Below are positions 53,008 through 61,460 of a DNA stretch of 64,000 nt, piece by piece. The position numbers were made by a program, and so were the translations under genes. Within the stretch, counting starts at the first letter, position 1. The number at the start of each line of letters is the position of its first letter. The notes under the pieces were generated by a model. That model had not been told where the DNA came from, made no database searches, and saw only the letters and a list, made by a program, of their open reading frames with translations. The stretch covers positions 1,612,001 to 1,676,000 of the forward strand of contig NZ_CP053452.2 of assembly GCF_013128195.2 (NCBI RefSeq). The letters run 5' to 3'. Source of the stretch: Frigoriglobus tundricola (GTDB taxonomy: Bacteria > Planctomycetota > Planctomycetia > Gemmatales > Gemmataceae).

Positions 53008-54093
53008 TCACGTCTTCCCCGAGCCGCCCAGCAGGTAGCCGAGGATGGCGTGGGCGGACTCGTCCAGCGGTTCCAGGCGGCGGACGTCGAGGCCGTGTTC
53101 CACCACGAGGGCGCCGAAGTGCTCGAAGAACCGCTTCGGGTTCCGGGCCTTCACCACCACCGCTTCCGCCGGTCCGTCCGGCAGTTTCGGGGCCACGTCC
53201 ACGGCGAGCACTTCCGGCAGCGCGAGGAGCAAGCGGGCGACCTCCCGCGGGCGGCCCACGTCGATCCGCACGGAGAGCGGGTGGTCGTCGAGCAGGTCGC
53301 GGATCTGCTGGAGCGTGCCGACCGCCGCGATCCGGCCCCGGGCCATGATGACGACGTGGTTCGTGAGCTTCTCCAGCGCTTCGAGCTCGTGGCTGGAGAT
53401 CAGCAGGCACTTCCCCTGGGCCGCGAGCGCCTGGAACAGTTCGAGCAGCTCCTGCCGGCCGATCGGGTCGATCCCCGAAAGGGGCTCGTCGAGGATCAGC
53501 AGTTCCGGGTCGTGGATGAGGGCTTGTGCGAGCTTGATGCGCTGGCGCATGCCCTTCGAGTAGCCCCGGAGCCGGCGGTCGGCGCGGTCGGCCATGCCGA
53601 CCCGCTCCAGCACGTCCTCCGTGCGGCGGGTGGCCTCGGCCCGGGTGTAGCCGCACAGGCGGGCCATCACCCACACGAACCGCCGGCCCGACATGTCCTC
53701 GTAAAAGGCGTCGATGTCCGGGCAGTACCCGACCAGCCGCCGCGCCCGCCAGTTCCAGGTGTCGACGCCGCGCACGCTGACGCGCCCCATCGTCGGTTGG
53801 AGCTGCCCGTTCGCCATGCGGAGCAGCGTCGATTTGCCCGCGCCGTTCGCGCCCACGAGCCCGGTGATCCCGCCCGTGAGTTCGAGCGTCACCTGGTTGA
53901 GCGCGAGGACCGTGCCGTACCACTTCGACACTTGTTCGAAGAGCAGGAGCGGTGCGGGTGCCGGGTGCGTTGGCACCGATGAGTGATGAGCGACGAGTGA
54001 CGCGTGCTGCTTCCCGTTCACGGACGGAGTACCGGCGCCGGGGCTTTGCCCAACGGGAATCAAGGCGGCGGGACTGTTCAACTCATCACTCAT
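53008..54093 (-). CDS. ABC transporter ATP-binding protein
   Basis: This 361-aa ATPase has Walker A GLVGANGAGKSTLLRMANG (~80-97), signature LRGYSKGMRQRIKLAQALI, Walker B ELLILDEPLSGIDP and switch LISSHELEAL. The first ~50 residues are not conserved and are partly encoded by an inverted repeat (53978..54103) made of GATGAGTGATGAG words. The true start may therefore have shifted when the repeat arrived. After the ATPase domain, a ~120-residue C-terminal domain is typical of ABC-2 exporters. It works with the permease at 51774..52826. Confidence 0.93.
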   Translation of the reverse strand: MSDELNSPAALIPVGQSPGAGTPSVNGKQHASLVAHHSSVPTHPAPAPLLLFEQVSKWYGTVLALNQVTLELTGGITGLVGANGAGKSTLLRMANGQLQPTMGRVSVRGVDTWNWRARRLVGYCPDIDAFYEDMSGRRFVWVMARLCGYTRAEATRRTEDVLERVGMADRADRRLRGYSKGMRQRIKLAQALIHDPELLILDEPLSGIDPIGRQELLELFQALAAQGKCLLISSHELEALEKLTNHVVIMARGRIAAVGTLQQIRDLLDDHPLSVRIDVGRPREVARLLLALPEVLAVDVAPKLPDGPAEAVVVKARNPKRFFEHFGALVVEHGLDVRRLEPLDESAHAILGYLLGGSGKT

Positions 54094-54103
54094 CGCTCAT
54101 CAC
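53978..54103. repeat. GATGAGTGATGAG inverted repeat overlapping the ABC ATPase 5' end
   Basis: CGATGAGTGATGAGCGACGA at 53977 faces ACTCATCACTCATCGCTCAT at 54081. The arms pair imperfectly over ~20 bp. The right arm contains the annotated ATG (54091..54093). Confidence 0.8.
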
Positions 54104-54120
54104 TGTCGCGAATGTGAGGG

Positions 54121-54178
54121 GTGGGTCAAGGCTTTGCGCCGTCCCACCGTGTTCTCGGCGCAAAGCCTTGGCCCGCAC
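54121..54178. repeat. Hairpin between the two ABC modules
   Basis: CAAGGCTTTGCGCCG (54127..54141) is perfectly complementary to CGGCGCAAAGCCTTG (54156..54170). The outer bases GTGGGT/GCCCGCAC extend the pairing. It lies between the start of the downstream ATPase gene and the stop of the upstream permease gene. Confidence 0.85.
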
Positions 54179-54205
54179 TACGAAAGCGGTCCACAAGAAT
54201 CGGTC

Positions 54206-55138
54206 CTATGAGACGATTTCCACTGCCTGAATCCGTCGGCGGAGGTACAGGACGCACGCGCCGACCACCCCTGCGACCGCGAGCCACGCTTCCCAGTACT
54301 CCGGTTGCGGCTGGGGCCGGACGGTCGCCGGATCGGCCCGCAGGCCGCTCAGCCCGCACAGATAAAGATTGTTCCACAGATCGATCAGCCGCCACCGCTC
54401 GTCTTTGGTCGAGTCCACCAGCCACCCGGCCAGCATCGGCAACAGGGCGAAGAGGCCCATCCAGATCATCGCCAGCGGCACCGTTCGCCGCACCCACACC
54501 GCCGTCGCGACCACGAGCAGGCCGAGCGTGACCGTGAGCGTGAGCCCGTAGCCGATGATACCGGCGAGCAGGTCGAGGTTCTCAAAGTAATACGTGCGCC
54601 AGTCGTACAGCAGCCCGGCTTCGACCCACAGGAGCACGGCCGGGACCGTGGTGAGGAGGTTGATGAGCACGCCGATCGCGAGGCACTTTCCCAGAATGTA
54701 GTGCCACCGGCCGATCGGTTTCGAGAGGTAGAACGGCAGGCTGCCGTGAAAGAAGTCGTTGCCCACCAGCACGGACCCGGCGAGCGCCAGGACGATCACG
54801 AGCACGTAGCCCTGGTACCAGATGAAGTTACCGAACGTGTGCGCGGTGCCGTTGAGCGCCAGGCGGTCCAGGAACCGCGTCAGGTTGCTGGCGCTCACCG
54901 GGATGCCCGCGAACCGCACCGTTTCGGTCGCGAGCTGGTTGGTGATCCACACCACCAGGTACTGCGCGTAGAAGAAGAAGAAGAACACGAGCAGCGCGAG
55001 CGCGAACAGCCCCCACATGAGCCGCCGGCGGAGGAGCAACTTGAGCGACGCGCGGGCCAGCGCCGCGGACGCGTACAGCGGCCCCCGCGGCGTGCCGCGC
55101 CACGGCCGGTAGCGGAGGAGGGTGTCGGTTTGCGCCAT
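54206..55138 (-). CDS. ABC transporter permease
   Basis: This 310-aa permease has at least six transmembrane helices: LMWGLFALALLVFFFFFYAQ near the N-terminus, VLVIVLALAGSVLVGNDFF, CLAIGVLINLLTTVPAVLLW, GIIGYGLTLTVTLGLLVVA, LAMIWMGLFALLPMLAGWLV and a last one near ~290. The segment FFHGSLPFYLSKPIGRWHY between helices is the typical ABC-2 coupling loop (compare LMTRPIPRSA in the other permease). It partners the ATPase gene 68 bp upstream. The substrate is unknown. Confidence 0.88.
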   Translation of the reverse strand: MAQTDTLLRYRPWRGTPRGPLYASAALARASLKLLLRRRLMWGLFALALLVFFFFFYAQYLVVWITNQLATETVRFAGIPVSASNLTRFLDRLALNGTAHTFGNFIWYQGYVLVIVLALAGSVLVGNDFFHGSLPFYLSKPIGRWHYILGKCLAIGVLINLLTTVPAVLLWVEAGLLYDWRTYYFENLDLLAGIIGYGLTLTVTLGLLVVATAVWVRRTVPLAMIWMGLFALLPMLAGWLVDSTKDERWRLIDLWNNLYLCGLSGLRADPATVRPQPQPEYWEAWLAVAGVVGACVLYLRRRIQAVEIVS

Positions 55139-55206
55139 AAACGGACCGCGATCCTGGAGCCGTGCGGTTTTTCAAGGGTACAAACGCCGGGCACCGGGGC
55201 TCAGCA

Positions 55207-56142
55207 TCAGTTTCCGACCGTGCGCAGGAACAGTTCTTCCAGCGTTTCGTCGTCGCGTGTCAGCGAGCGGACCACCACGCCGCAGGCCCCGGCCTGTTGA
55301 AAGAACGTCAGGTTCGACCACCCGACCGGGACCGCGATCCGCCACTCGCCCGGCCCCGTGTCGCTCAGGAGCGTCACCCCGGCTCGGGCCAGTTCCTCGC
55401 GGTAGGTATCCATCTGGTCGCCCTGTACCCGGAGCCGGAACCGGTCCTGGCGCCGGGCACACAGTTCCGAAACGTGGCCCTGGCCGCGGACGCGACCGCC
55501 CGCCATGATGACGACCCGTTCGCACACCGCCTCGACGTCGGCGAGCAGGTGCGTGGAGAGCAGCACCGACTTGCCGTGGTCGGTGCCGAGCGCCTTGATG
55601 AGCCGGAGCATCGCGTCGCGCCCGGCCGGGTCGAGGCCGCTCGTCGGCTCGTCGAGGAGCAGCACCGGCGGGTCGTGCACGAGCGCCTGCGCCAGCTTCA
55701 CCCGCTGCTTCATGCCGGCGGAGTACTCCTCCACGCGCCGGTACCGGGCCTCTTCCAGTTCGAGGTACGACAGCACCTCGTGGGCGCGCCGCCTGGCGTC
55801 GCGCCGGGGCATCCCGTACATTTCGCCCGCGAGGCCCACGTACTCGACGCCGGTCAGCCCGGGCACGAGCGCGTCGGCCTCCGGCATGAAACCGATCAGG
55901 CGCCGGAGCCGCCAGTTGCCCTCGTTGTCACGGTCGCCGCCGAGCGCCTCGTCCAGCACCCGGCCGGTGCCGCTCGACGGCGGGATCAGGCCCATGAGGA
56001 TCTTGAGCAGCGTGGACTTGCCCGCCCCGTTCGGCCCCAGCAACCCGATCCGCCCCGGCGGCAGCGCCAGCGTCACATCGTGTAGCGCGGTGAACGCGCC
56101 GAACGTGCGGGTGACACCGTTGAGTTCGATGAGCAGCGGCAT
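55207..56142 (-). CDS. ABC transporter ATP-binding protein
   Basis: This 311-aa ATPase has Walker A GLLGPNGAGKSTLLKILMG, signature VEEYSAGMKQRVKLAQALV, Walker B VLLLDEPTSGLDPAGRDAM and switch LLSTHLLADVEAV. A C-terminal regulatory domain follows. The ATG at 56142 begins the conserved LLIELNGVTRTFG segment. It is the first gene of the ABC cluster. The two ATPase/permease pairs have the same gene order, consistent with duplication or a four-part transporter. Confidence 0.94.
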   Translation of the reverse strand: MPLLIELNGVTRTFGAFTALHDVTLALPPGRIGLLGPNGAGKSTLLKILMGLIPPSSGTGRVLDEALGGDRDNEGNWRLRRLIGFMPEADALVPGLTGVEYVGLAGEMYGMPRRDARRRAHEVLSYLELEEARYRRVEEYSAGMKQRVKLAQALVHDPPVLLLDEPTSGLDPAGRDAMLRLIKALGTDHGKSVLLSTHLLADVEAVCERVVIMAGGRVRGQGHVSELCARRQDRFRLRVQGDQMDTYREELARAGVTLLSDTGPGEWRIAVPVGWSNLTFFQQAGACGVVVRSLTRDDETLEELFLRTVGN

Positions 56143-56233
56143 GGGTTCGTGAGCGGCCTGAGCCCGCCGGTGGTCCTCGGGGTGTGGCACCGGCGGGCTC
56201 ACGCCGCGCCGCTCGCAAGCACTGCGGCCGCGT

Positions 56234-57412
56234 TCAGGTCGTGTAGTCCGCGTTCAGCTTCACGTACTCGTAGGTCAGGTCACTGGTGTAGAACGTGCAG
56301 CGGCCGGTACCGAGCGTGAACCGGAGCTTGAAGTGAACCTCGCGGTTGTGTTTCAGGTACCCGGAGGCCGCGGCCGCGTCGAACGGAAGGGGCGTTCCGG
56401 CACGGTACAAAGGCAGGTCGCCCATCCAGAGGGAGAGGTCCTTCTCGTCGAACGTCACACCGGAATAGCCGGCGGCGGACACGACCCGGCCCCAGTTCGG
56501 GTCGGCGCCGAAGACGGCCGTCTTCACCAGCGCGCTCTCGGCGATCGTTTTGGCGATCTGCTTGGCTTCGGCGTCGGTGCGGCAGCCGTCCACGTCGATG
56601 GTAATGAGGTGTTCAGCGCCTTCCGCGTCGATGATGATCTTGCGGGCGAGTTCCACACACACGTGCCGCACCTCGAGCGCGAACGCGTCCAGATCTTGCC
56701 CCGCGAGCGGCGGGCCGCTGCCGTTGGCGAGCAGGAACACGGTGTCGTTGGTGCTGGTGTGGCCTTCTACCGAGATGCAGTTGAAGCTCTGTTCCGCGGC
56801 CGTTTTGAGGATGCGGTGCAGATCGGTCGGGGCGACCGCCGCGTCCGTCATAACAAAACCGAGCATGGTCGCCATGTTCGGGCCGATCATGGCGGCGCCT
56901 TTGGCGAACCCGGTCACGGTGAAGCCGCTGTGCTGGCGCGTGGCGATCTTGATGCCGGTGTCGGTCGTCAGGACGGCGTGGGCGGCGTTCGAGAGCGCGT
57001 CGCGACCGGCCGCGGCCTCGCGCGTGGCCCTCGGAATGCCCGCCTCCAGCACCGGCATCGGCAGCGGGCGGCCGATCACTCCCGTAGAAGCGACCAGGAC
57101 TTGCTCCGACGGGCAGCCCAGTTCGCCGGCGACAAGGTCGGTCATGCGGCGGGCGTCGGCCAGTCCCTGCTCGCCGGTGCAGGCGTTGGCGTTACCCGAG
57201 CACACGACAACGGCCCGTGCGTCCGCACGCGGTAAGCGCTCGCGGCTCACCTGGACGGGGGCGGCACACACGCGGTTCTGCGTGAACACGCCGGCCGCGG
57301 CCGCGGGCGTATCGCTGATAATCACGGCGAGGTCGCGCCGGTCCGGTTCCTTACGTAGCCCGCTGACGGTGCCCGCGAACCGGTAGCCGCGGGCCAAGTG
57401 CCATTCGCTCAT
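56234..57412 (-). CDS. argJ: Bifunctional glutamate N-acetyltransferase / amino-acid acetyltransferase ArgJ
   Basis: This 392-aa enzyme of arginine biosynthesis transfers acetyl from N-acetylornithine to glutamate and, in the bifunctional form, also uses acetyl-CoA. It is made as a precursor that cleaves itself before the threonine in MATMLGFVMTDA; that motif is intact. Also present are GVIGRPLPMP, KGAAMIGPN, EGHTSTNDTVFLLANGSG and ADPNWGRVVSAAGYSG. The protein ends LTYEYVKLNADYTT, the normal C-terminus. The gene stands alone here, with no other arg gene nearby. Confidence 0.97.
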   Translation of the reverse strand: MSEWHLARGYRFAGTVSGLRKEPDRRDLAVIISDTPAAAAGVFTQNRVCAAPVQVSRERLPRADARAVVVCSGNANACTGEQGLADARRMTDLVAGELGCPSEQVLVASTGVIGRPLPMPVLEAGIPRATREAAAGRDALSNAAHAVLTTDTGIKIATRQHSGFTVTGFAKGAAMIGPNMATMLGFVMTDAAVAPTDLHRILKTAAEQSFNCISVEGHTSTNDTVFLLANGSGPPLAGQDLDAFALEVRHVCVELARKIIIDAEGAEHLITIDVDGCRTDAEAKQIAKTIAESALVKTAVFGADPNWGRVVSAAGYSGVTFDEKDLSLWMGDLPLYRAGTPLPFDAAAASGYLKHNREVHFKLRFTLGTGRCTFYTSDLTYEYVKLNADYTT

Positions 57413-57531
57413 GCTCCAATCGTATACACAGGGGCACGGGGGTGGAAGGAGCGCCCCCGAAGAGCGCGGGAAACGGCCCGGAGCGGGTTAAGATGGGAAG
57501 GATTTCGGGTCGCGCTGCGTGTGGGGTGCCC

Positions 57532-58260
57532 ATGTCCGACGGCGAGGCGCTGCTCTCGGTCATTCTGGCCCAGCCGGACGAGGACGTGCCGCGGCTCGTC
57601 TACGCCGACTGGCTGGACGAGAACGGTACCGAGTCCGACCGCGCCCGGGCCGAGTTCGTCCGGGTGCAGGTCGCGCTGGCCGGCGTCGGGCCGACGGAAC
57701 TGGTGCCCTGGAACCAGCCGGTCGTGGCACAGCGGGGGCGCGAGAAATTGCTCCTCGCCGCGCACGGGGCGAACTGGCTCGCCCCGCTCCGGGCGCCCGG
57801 CGGCCCGCTCCAGAGCGAGGCGACGCACGGGCAGTTCCGGCGCGGGTTCGTGGAGGTGGTGTGGATGCCCGCGGCGTGGTTCGCGGTGCGGGCCGACGTG
57901 CTGTTCGCCCGCGTACCGGTCCGCGAACTGCGCGTCACGCGGGCCACGGCGGAAGAGCTCGCGGCGCTCGTCGCGCACGGACACTTCCCGCGCCTGCGAT
58001 CGCTCGAACTGTCGGACCAGAGGCTCGGCGATTCCGTGGCCCTCGTCCTGACCCGACAGCCGGCGGTAGCGGCACTGACCCGCTTACGGCTCCGCGGGTG
58101 CGGGCTGACCGACGCCGGCGCCTGCCGGCTCGCGGACGCCGACTTCGACTGGCCGCTCCGGGAACTCGACGTCTCCCTGAACTCGCTCAGCCCCTACGGC
58201 GTGGCGGCCCTGCGGGCCCGGTTCGGCGAAGCGATCGTGTGTACGACGGGGGCGGAGTAA
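57532..58260 (+). CDS. TIGR02996 domain protein with leucine-rich repeats
   Basis: This 242-aa protein begins with the planctomycete TIGR02996 domain (~1-50: SVILAQPDEDVPRLVYADWL, then DENGTESDRARAEFVRVQ). A variable middle follows, then ribonuclease-inhibitor-type leucine-rich repeats at ~150-230 (RLRSLELSDQRLGD, LTRLRLRGCGLTDAGACRLA, LRELDVSLNSLSPYGVAAL). It is likely cytoplasmic with a protein-binding role; the function is unknown. The ATG at 57532 was chosen because the domain starts there. It is divergent from argJ. Its stop codon is directly followed by the terminator of the opposite gene. Confidence 0.9.
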   Translation: MSDGEALLSVILAQPDEDVPRLVYADWLDENGTESDRARAEFVRVQVALAGVGPTELVPWNQPVVAQRGREKLLLAAHGANWLAPLRAPGGPLQSEATHGQFRRGFVEVVWMPAAWFAVRADVLFARVPVRELRVTRATAEELAALVAHGHFPRLRSLELSDQRLGDSVALVLTRQPAVAALTRLRLRGCGLTDAGACRLADADFDWPLRELDVSLNSLSPYGVAALRARFGEAIVCTTGAE

Positions 58261-58292
58261 AAAGAAAAAACGGGAGGCTCTCGCCTCCCGTT
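58258..58292 (-). terminator. Rho-independent terminator of the globin gene
   Basis: On the minus strand, AACGGGAGGC-GAGA-GCCTCCCGTT (10-bp perfect stem, 4-nt loop) is followed by TTTTCTTTTTA. It begins 24 bp after the stop of the tandem-globin gene. On the plus strand there is no T-tract, so it probably acts in one direction only. Confidence 0.9.
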
Positions 58293-58315
58293 CGCGTGCG
58301 CGGGCTGTCGAGTGG

Positions 58316-59449
58316 TCAGTTCTTCTCGACGATGTCGGGGCGGGTGCTGTCGACGATCTTCACGAGCTCGTCGATCTCGGTCTGCGGGACCTTGTACTTC
58401 TTGAGCGTGTCAACGAGGTCGGCGGCCAGGGCGTTGAACTCGGCGTCGGTGATGCCCATCCCCTTGTGCGACTCCTTCATGCTCTTGCCGGAGTACTTGA
58501 GCGGGCCGCCGGTGGTCTGGCTGATCAGTTCGACCAGCGTCTTCTCCAGGTGCGCCACCCCCTTCTCGTCGAGCTTGAACTTGCCGTTGCGGGTGAAGTT
58601 CACCTTCTTGTCCGCGGCCGCCGTCGCCACGAAATCGTGAACCACGGCCTTCACCGCCGGCTCGCCCCCCAACCGGTCCCACAGCGGCTTGATCGACAGC
58701 TTTTCCGGCGCTTTCCCAGTTGCCTTTTCGACGATGTCGGCGCGCGTGCTGCCGACGATCTTGAGCAGCTCGTCCGTTTCGGCCTTCGGTACGTTGTACT
58801 TCTTCAGGACCGTAACGAGGTCGGCGGCCAGGGCGTCGAACTCGGCGTCGGTGATGCCCATGCCCTTGTGGGCGGCTTTCATGTCTTTGCCGGTGTACTT
58901 GAGCGGCCCGCCGGTGGTCTGGCTGATGAGTTCGACCAGCGATTTTTCCAGTGCGGGAAGCGCCGCGGCGTCGATCTTCTTGCCGCGGGTGAAGTTCACT
59001 TTCGGGTCGTCGATGGCGACCAGTACGAAGTCGTGAACGACGGCCTTCACCGCCGCCTCGCCGCCCAGACGGTCCCACAGGGCCTTCTTCGGCGCGTCCT
59101 TCGGCGGGGCGATTTCGTTCTGGATCTCGTCGAGGGCCGCACGCAACTCGAACGCGGCGTCGGCGATCTTCATCTTTCGGGCGCGTTCCAACCGGGTCTT
59201 GGCGGTCGCCTGGAGCCGGGGCCGGTGGTCCAACAGCGGGACCACGCCGAGCAGCGTGCCCTCGTACAGCCGGTAGCAGCCGCCGTGATCGCCCTTGTTG
59301 AAAATGTCGGTCCCGATCAGCGCCGCTTCGTACACGCTGGAGACCACCCGCTTGTCCAGATCGGCCCGCTCGAGCGGCTTGTCCTGAGCCCGCGTCAACC
59401 CGACCGTGCCGGCCAGGAGGAGGGCCGCTAGAAGCACCCGCACTCGCAT
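58316..59449 (-). CDS. Secreted protein with two tandem truncated-globin (group 1-like) domains
   Basis: This 377-aa protein has a signal peptide (VRVLLAALLLAGTVGLTRA) and an N-terminal helical region of unknown type (~25-117). Two homologous globin-like domains follow (~123-242 and ~255-377). Each has LWDRLGGE.AVKAVVHDFV, VNFTR, LVELISQTTGGPLKY and HKGMGITDAEF. The histidines H194 and H328 match the proximal haem ligand of group-1 truncated haemoglobins. Export of such a globin is unusual. The ATG at 59449 is fixed by the signal peptide. A strong terminator follows. Confidence 0.88.
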   Translation of the reverse strand: MRVRVLLAALLLAGTVGLTRAQDKPLERADLDKRVVSSVYEAALIGTDIFNKGDHGGCYRLYEGTLLGVVPLLDHRPRLQATAKTRLERARKMKIADAAFELRAALDEIQNEIAPPKDAPKKALWDRLGGEAAVKAVVHDFVLVAIDDPKVNFTRGKKIDAAALPALEKSLVELISQTTGGPLKYTGKDMKAAHKGMGITDAEFDALAADLVTVLKKYNVPKAETDELLKIVGSTRADIVEKATGKAPEKLSIKPLWDRLGGEPAVKAVVHDFVATAAADKKVNFTRNGKFKLDEKGVAHLEKTLVELISQTTGGPLKYSGKSMKESHKGMGITDAEFNALAADLVDTLKKYKVPQTEIDELVKIVDSTRPDIVEKN

Positions 59450-59693
59450 GATCGTCCCCTTCGAGAAAAAAGGATGTGAAACGGGACCGCCCGCGACCCG
59501 GTCGTCGTACCGGGTCGGTGTCCGGTGGGAGTGACCGCCACACACGCAACAGTGTACCCGAGCGCGCCGTTCGGGTGAACGGTCCTGCAAATTTCCGTTG
59601 GCCGAAGCGCCGCAGATTCAATTTCTTTGTGAAACCCGTACCCGGCCGAGCCTATCGTATGAATATGAGGGTTGCACGCGGGAGACGACGACC

Positions 59694-60935
59694 ATGAGTG
59701 ACTACGACTACACCCCGCGCCGCCGGCGCGACGAGGACGACGACGACGACCGACCGGTGCGGCGGCGGTTCCGGCCCGAGGAGCGCCCCGGGCGCGGGCC
59801 GGCGTATTACGCGCTGTTCGTCGTGCTGGGCGTCGTCATCGGCGGGCTCGTGCTGTGGGGCGTGATCGGGCTCGCGAAGTTCCGCGGCACCAGGCCGGGG
59901 CTCGACCCCTCCGCGCAGCCGCGCGAGACGACCCCGGGCGCCCCGCTGGACGCCGAGGAACAAGAAGCCGTCACCCTGTTCGAGCGGGTGCGGGATTCGG
60001 TGGTGAACGTGGACGTCGTGTTGGTCCGGCAGGGGCGGCTCGACGAGCAGCCGACCGAGCAGCAGACCAGCGGCGGGTCCGGGTTCGTGTGGGACGCCGA
60101 GGGGCGCATCGTCACCAACTACCACGTCGTCGCGGACGTGACCAAGCGGCCCGACGTCACGCAACTGCGCGTGGTGCTGGCGGACCGCTCCGCGTACACC
60201 GCCCAGCTCCTCGGCACGGCGCCGGACAGCGACCTGGCGGTGGTGCAGATCAGCGCGCCCAAAGACAAGCTCAAGCCGATCGCGGTGGGCACGTCGGCCG
60301 ATCTGAAGGTGGGCCAGAAGGCGTACGCCATCGGGAACCCGTTCGGCCTCAGTTTGACCATGACGAAGGGCATGGTCAGCTCGCTCAACCGGATCATCGA
60401 ATCGCCGTCGGGGGCGCGGATCCCCAAGGTGATCCAGACGGACGCGGCCATCAACCCCGGCAACTCGGGCGGCCCGCTGCTCGACAAGAGCGGGCGGCTG
60501 ATCGGCGTCAACACGTCGATCGCCACGCCGAACGGCGGTAACGTGGGCATCGGGTTCGCGGTTCCGGTGGACACCGTGAACCGGGTGGTGCCGGAACTGA
60601 TCCAGAGCGGCCGGTCGCTGCGGCCCGATCTGGGGGTGAAGCTGTACGACGAGCGGCGCCTGCGTCAGGCGCGGTACGATCACGGGGTCATGATCGACCG
60701 GGTCGCCCCGAACGGTCCCGCGGCGAAGGCCGGGTTGCGCGGGGTGCAGTACAGCTCCCGGGGCGTGCCGGAGCAGCCGGGCGACCTGATCGTGGCGATC
60801 AACGGTCAGACGGTGAACGACATGGAGGACTACGAGCGGGTTCTACGTGACCTGAAACCGGGCGAACCGGTGCCTGTGAAGTTCGTCCGCGGGACGAAGC
60901 CGATGGAGCTGACGGTTACTGTTGGCGGGGTGTGA
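59694..60935 (+). CDS. Membrane-anchored HtrA/DegP-like serine protease (S1C) with PDZ domain
   Basis: This 413-aa protein has a charged cytoplasmic N-terminus (RRRRDEDDDD), one transmembrane helix (YYALFVVLGVVIGGLVLWGV), a trypsin-like domain and a PDZ domain (~320-410). The protease domain has catalytic His in TNYHVVADV, Asp in DSDLAVVQI and Ser in NPGNSGGPLLDKSG. GGAGACGACGACC precedes the ATG at 59694. It is a periplasmic quality-control protease, divergent from the globin gene across a 244-bp gap that must hold both promoters. Confidence 0.95.
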   Translation: MSDYDYTPRRRRDEDDDDDRPVRRRFRPEERPGRGPAYYALFVVLGVVIGGLVLWGVIGLAKFRGTRPGLDPSAQPRETTPGAPLDAEEQEAVTLFERVRDSVVNVDVVLVRQGRLDEQPTEQQTSGGSGFVWDAEGRIVTNYHVVADVTKRPDVTQLRVVLADRSAYTAQLLGTAPDSDLAVVQISAPKDKLKPIAVGTSADLKVGQKAYAIGNPFGLSLTMTKGMVSSLNRIIESPSGARIPKVIQTDAAINPGNSGGPLLDKSGRLIGVNTSIATPNGGNVGIGFAVPVDTVNRVVPELIQSGRSLRPDLGVKLYDERRLRQARYDHGVMIDRVAPNGPAAKAGLRGVQYSSRGVPEQPGDLIVAINGQTVNDMEDYERVLRDLKPGEPVPVKFVRGTKPMELTVTVGGV

Positions 60936-60963
60936 GGTTGAAACGCGGGGCCGCGTTTCTGTC

Positions 60964-61025
60964 CCCGGGACCGCGGCCGTTTTGGTCGCTCTTCGCGGTG
61001 CGGCCGAGACGGCCGCGGCCCCGGG
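60964..61025. repeat. GGGACCGCGGCCG hairpin repeat
   Basis: CCCGGGACCGCGGCCG (60964) faces CGGCCGCGGCCCCGGG (ending 61025), with a 10-nt loop and several mismatches near it. It is the same family as 52893..52954. It lies between the protease stop and the end of the convergent NTF2-like gene. Confidence 0.88.
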
Positions 61026-61055
61026 AAAAGTATCTGCCGGTGAAGTCGGCCCGTA

Positions 61056-61442
61056 TCAGCTTCGGTCAACGAGTCGGCTGATCCGTCCCTCTTCAAAGCT
61101 GTACTCGGATTCTCCGGTCAGTTCCAGCACGGACCCGGCGGTTGGGCCGCCCGGGATGTCTGCCGCCAACACTCCGCGGTAAGCGATGGACACGAGCGCG
61201 GAGTCGGATCGAAACGTGATTCCGGTGATACGCTGCTCCCGCTCCGAAAAGAGCTTCGCCGACTGTTCCGCCAGACTGCGAAACTCGGCCGCCCCGACCG
61301 CCGAAGCCGTGACCTGTCCGCCGGACACGTTTTCAAACACCACGTTCGGAGCGAGCAGGGCGAGCATCCCGTTCACGTCGAACCGGTTATACGCCGCGAC
61401 GAATCGGCCGATCACGTCTCGCATCCCGTCCCCGGTCATCAC
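61056..61442 (-). CDS. NTF2-like / SnoaL-like domain protein
   Basis: This 128-aa protein has the cone-shaped NTF2-like fold signature: RDVIGRFVAAYNRFDVNGML, then ALLAPNVVFENVSGG, and a C-terminal beta sheet ending EYSFEEGRISRLVDRS. Members are isomerases, hydrolases or simple binding proteins, and no catalytic residues can be named here. The gene is 18 bp downstream of the alpha/beta hydrolase gene, so the two probably form an operon. Confidence 0.85.
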   Translation of the reverse strand: MMTGDGMRDVIGRFVAAYNRFDVNGMLALLAPNVVFENVSGGQVTASAVGAAEFRSLAEQSAKLFSEREQRITGITFRSDSALVSIAYRGVLAADIPGGPTAGSVLELTGESEYSFEEGRISRLVDRS

Positions 61443-61460
61443 GAGTCCTCCTGGGCGCGG

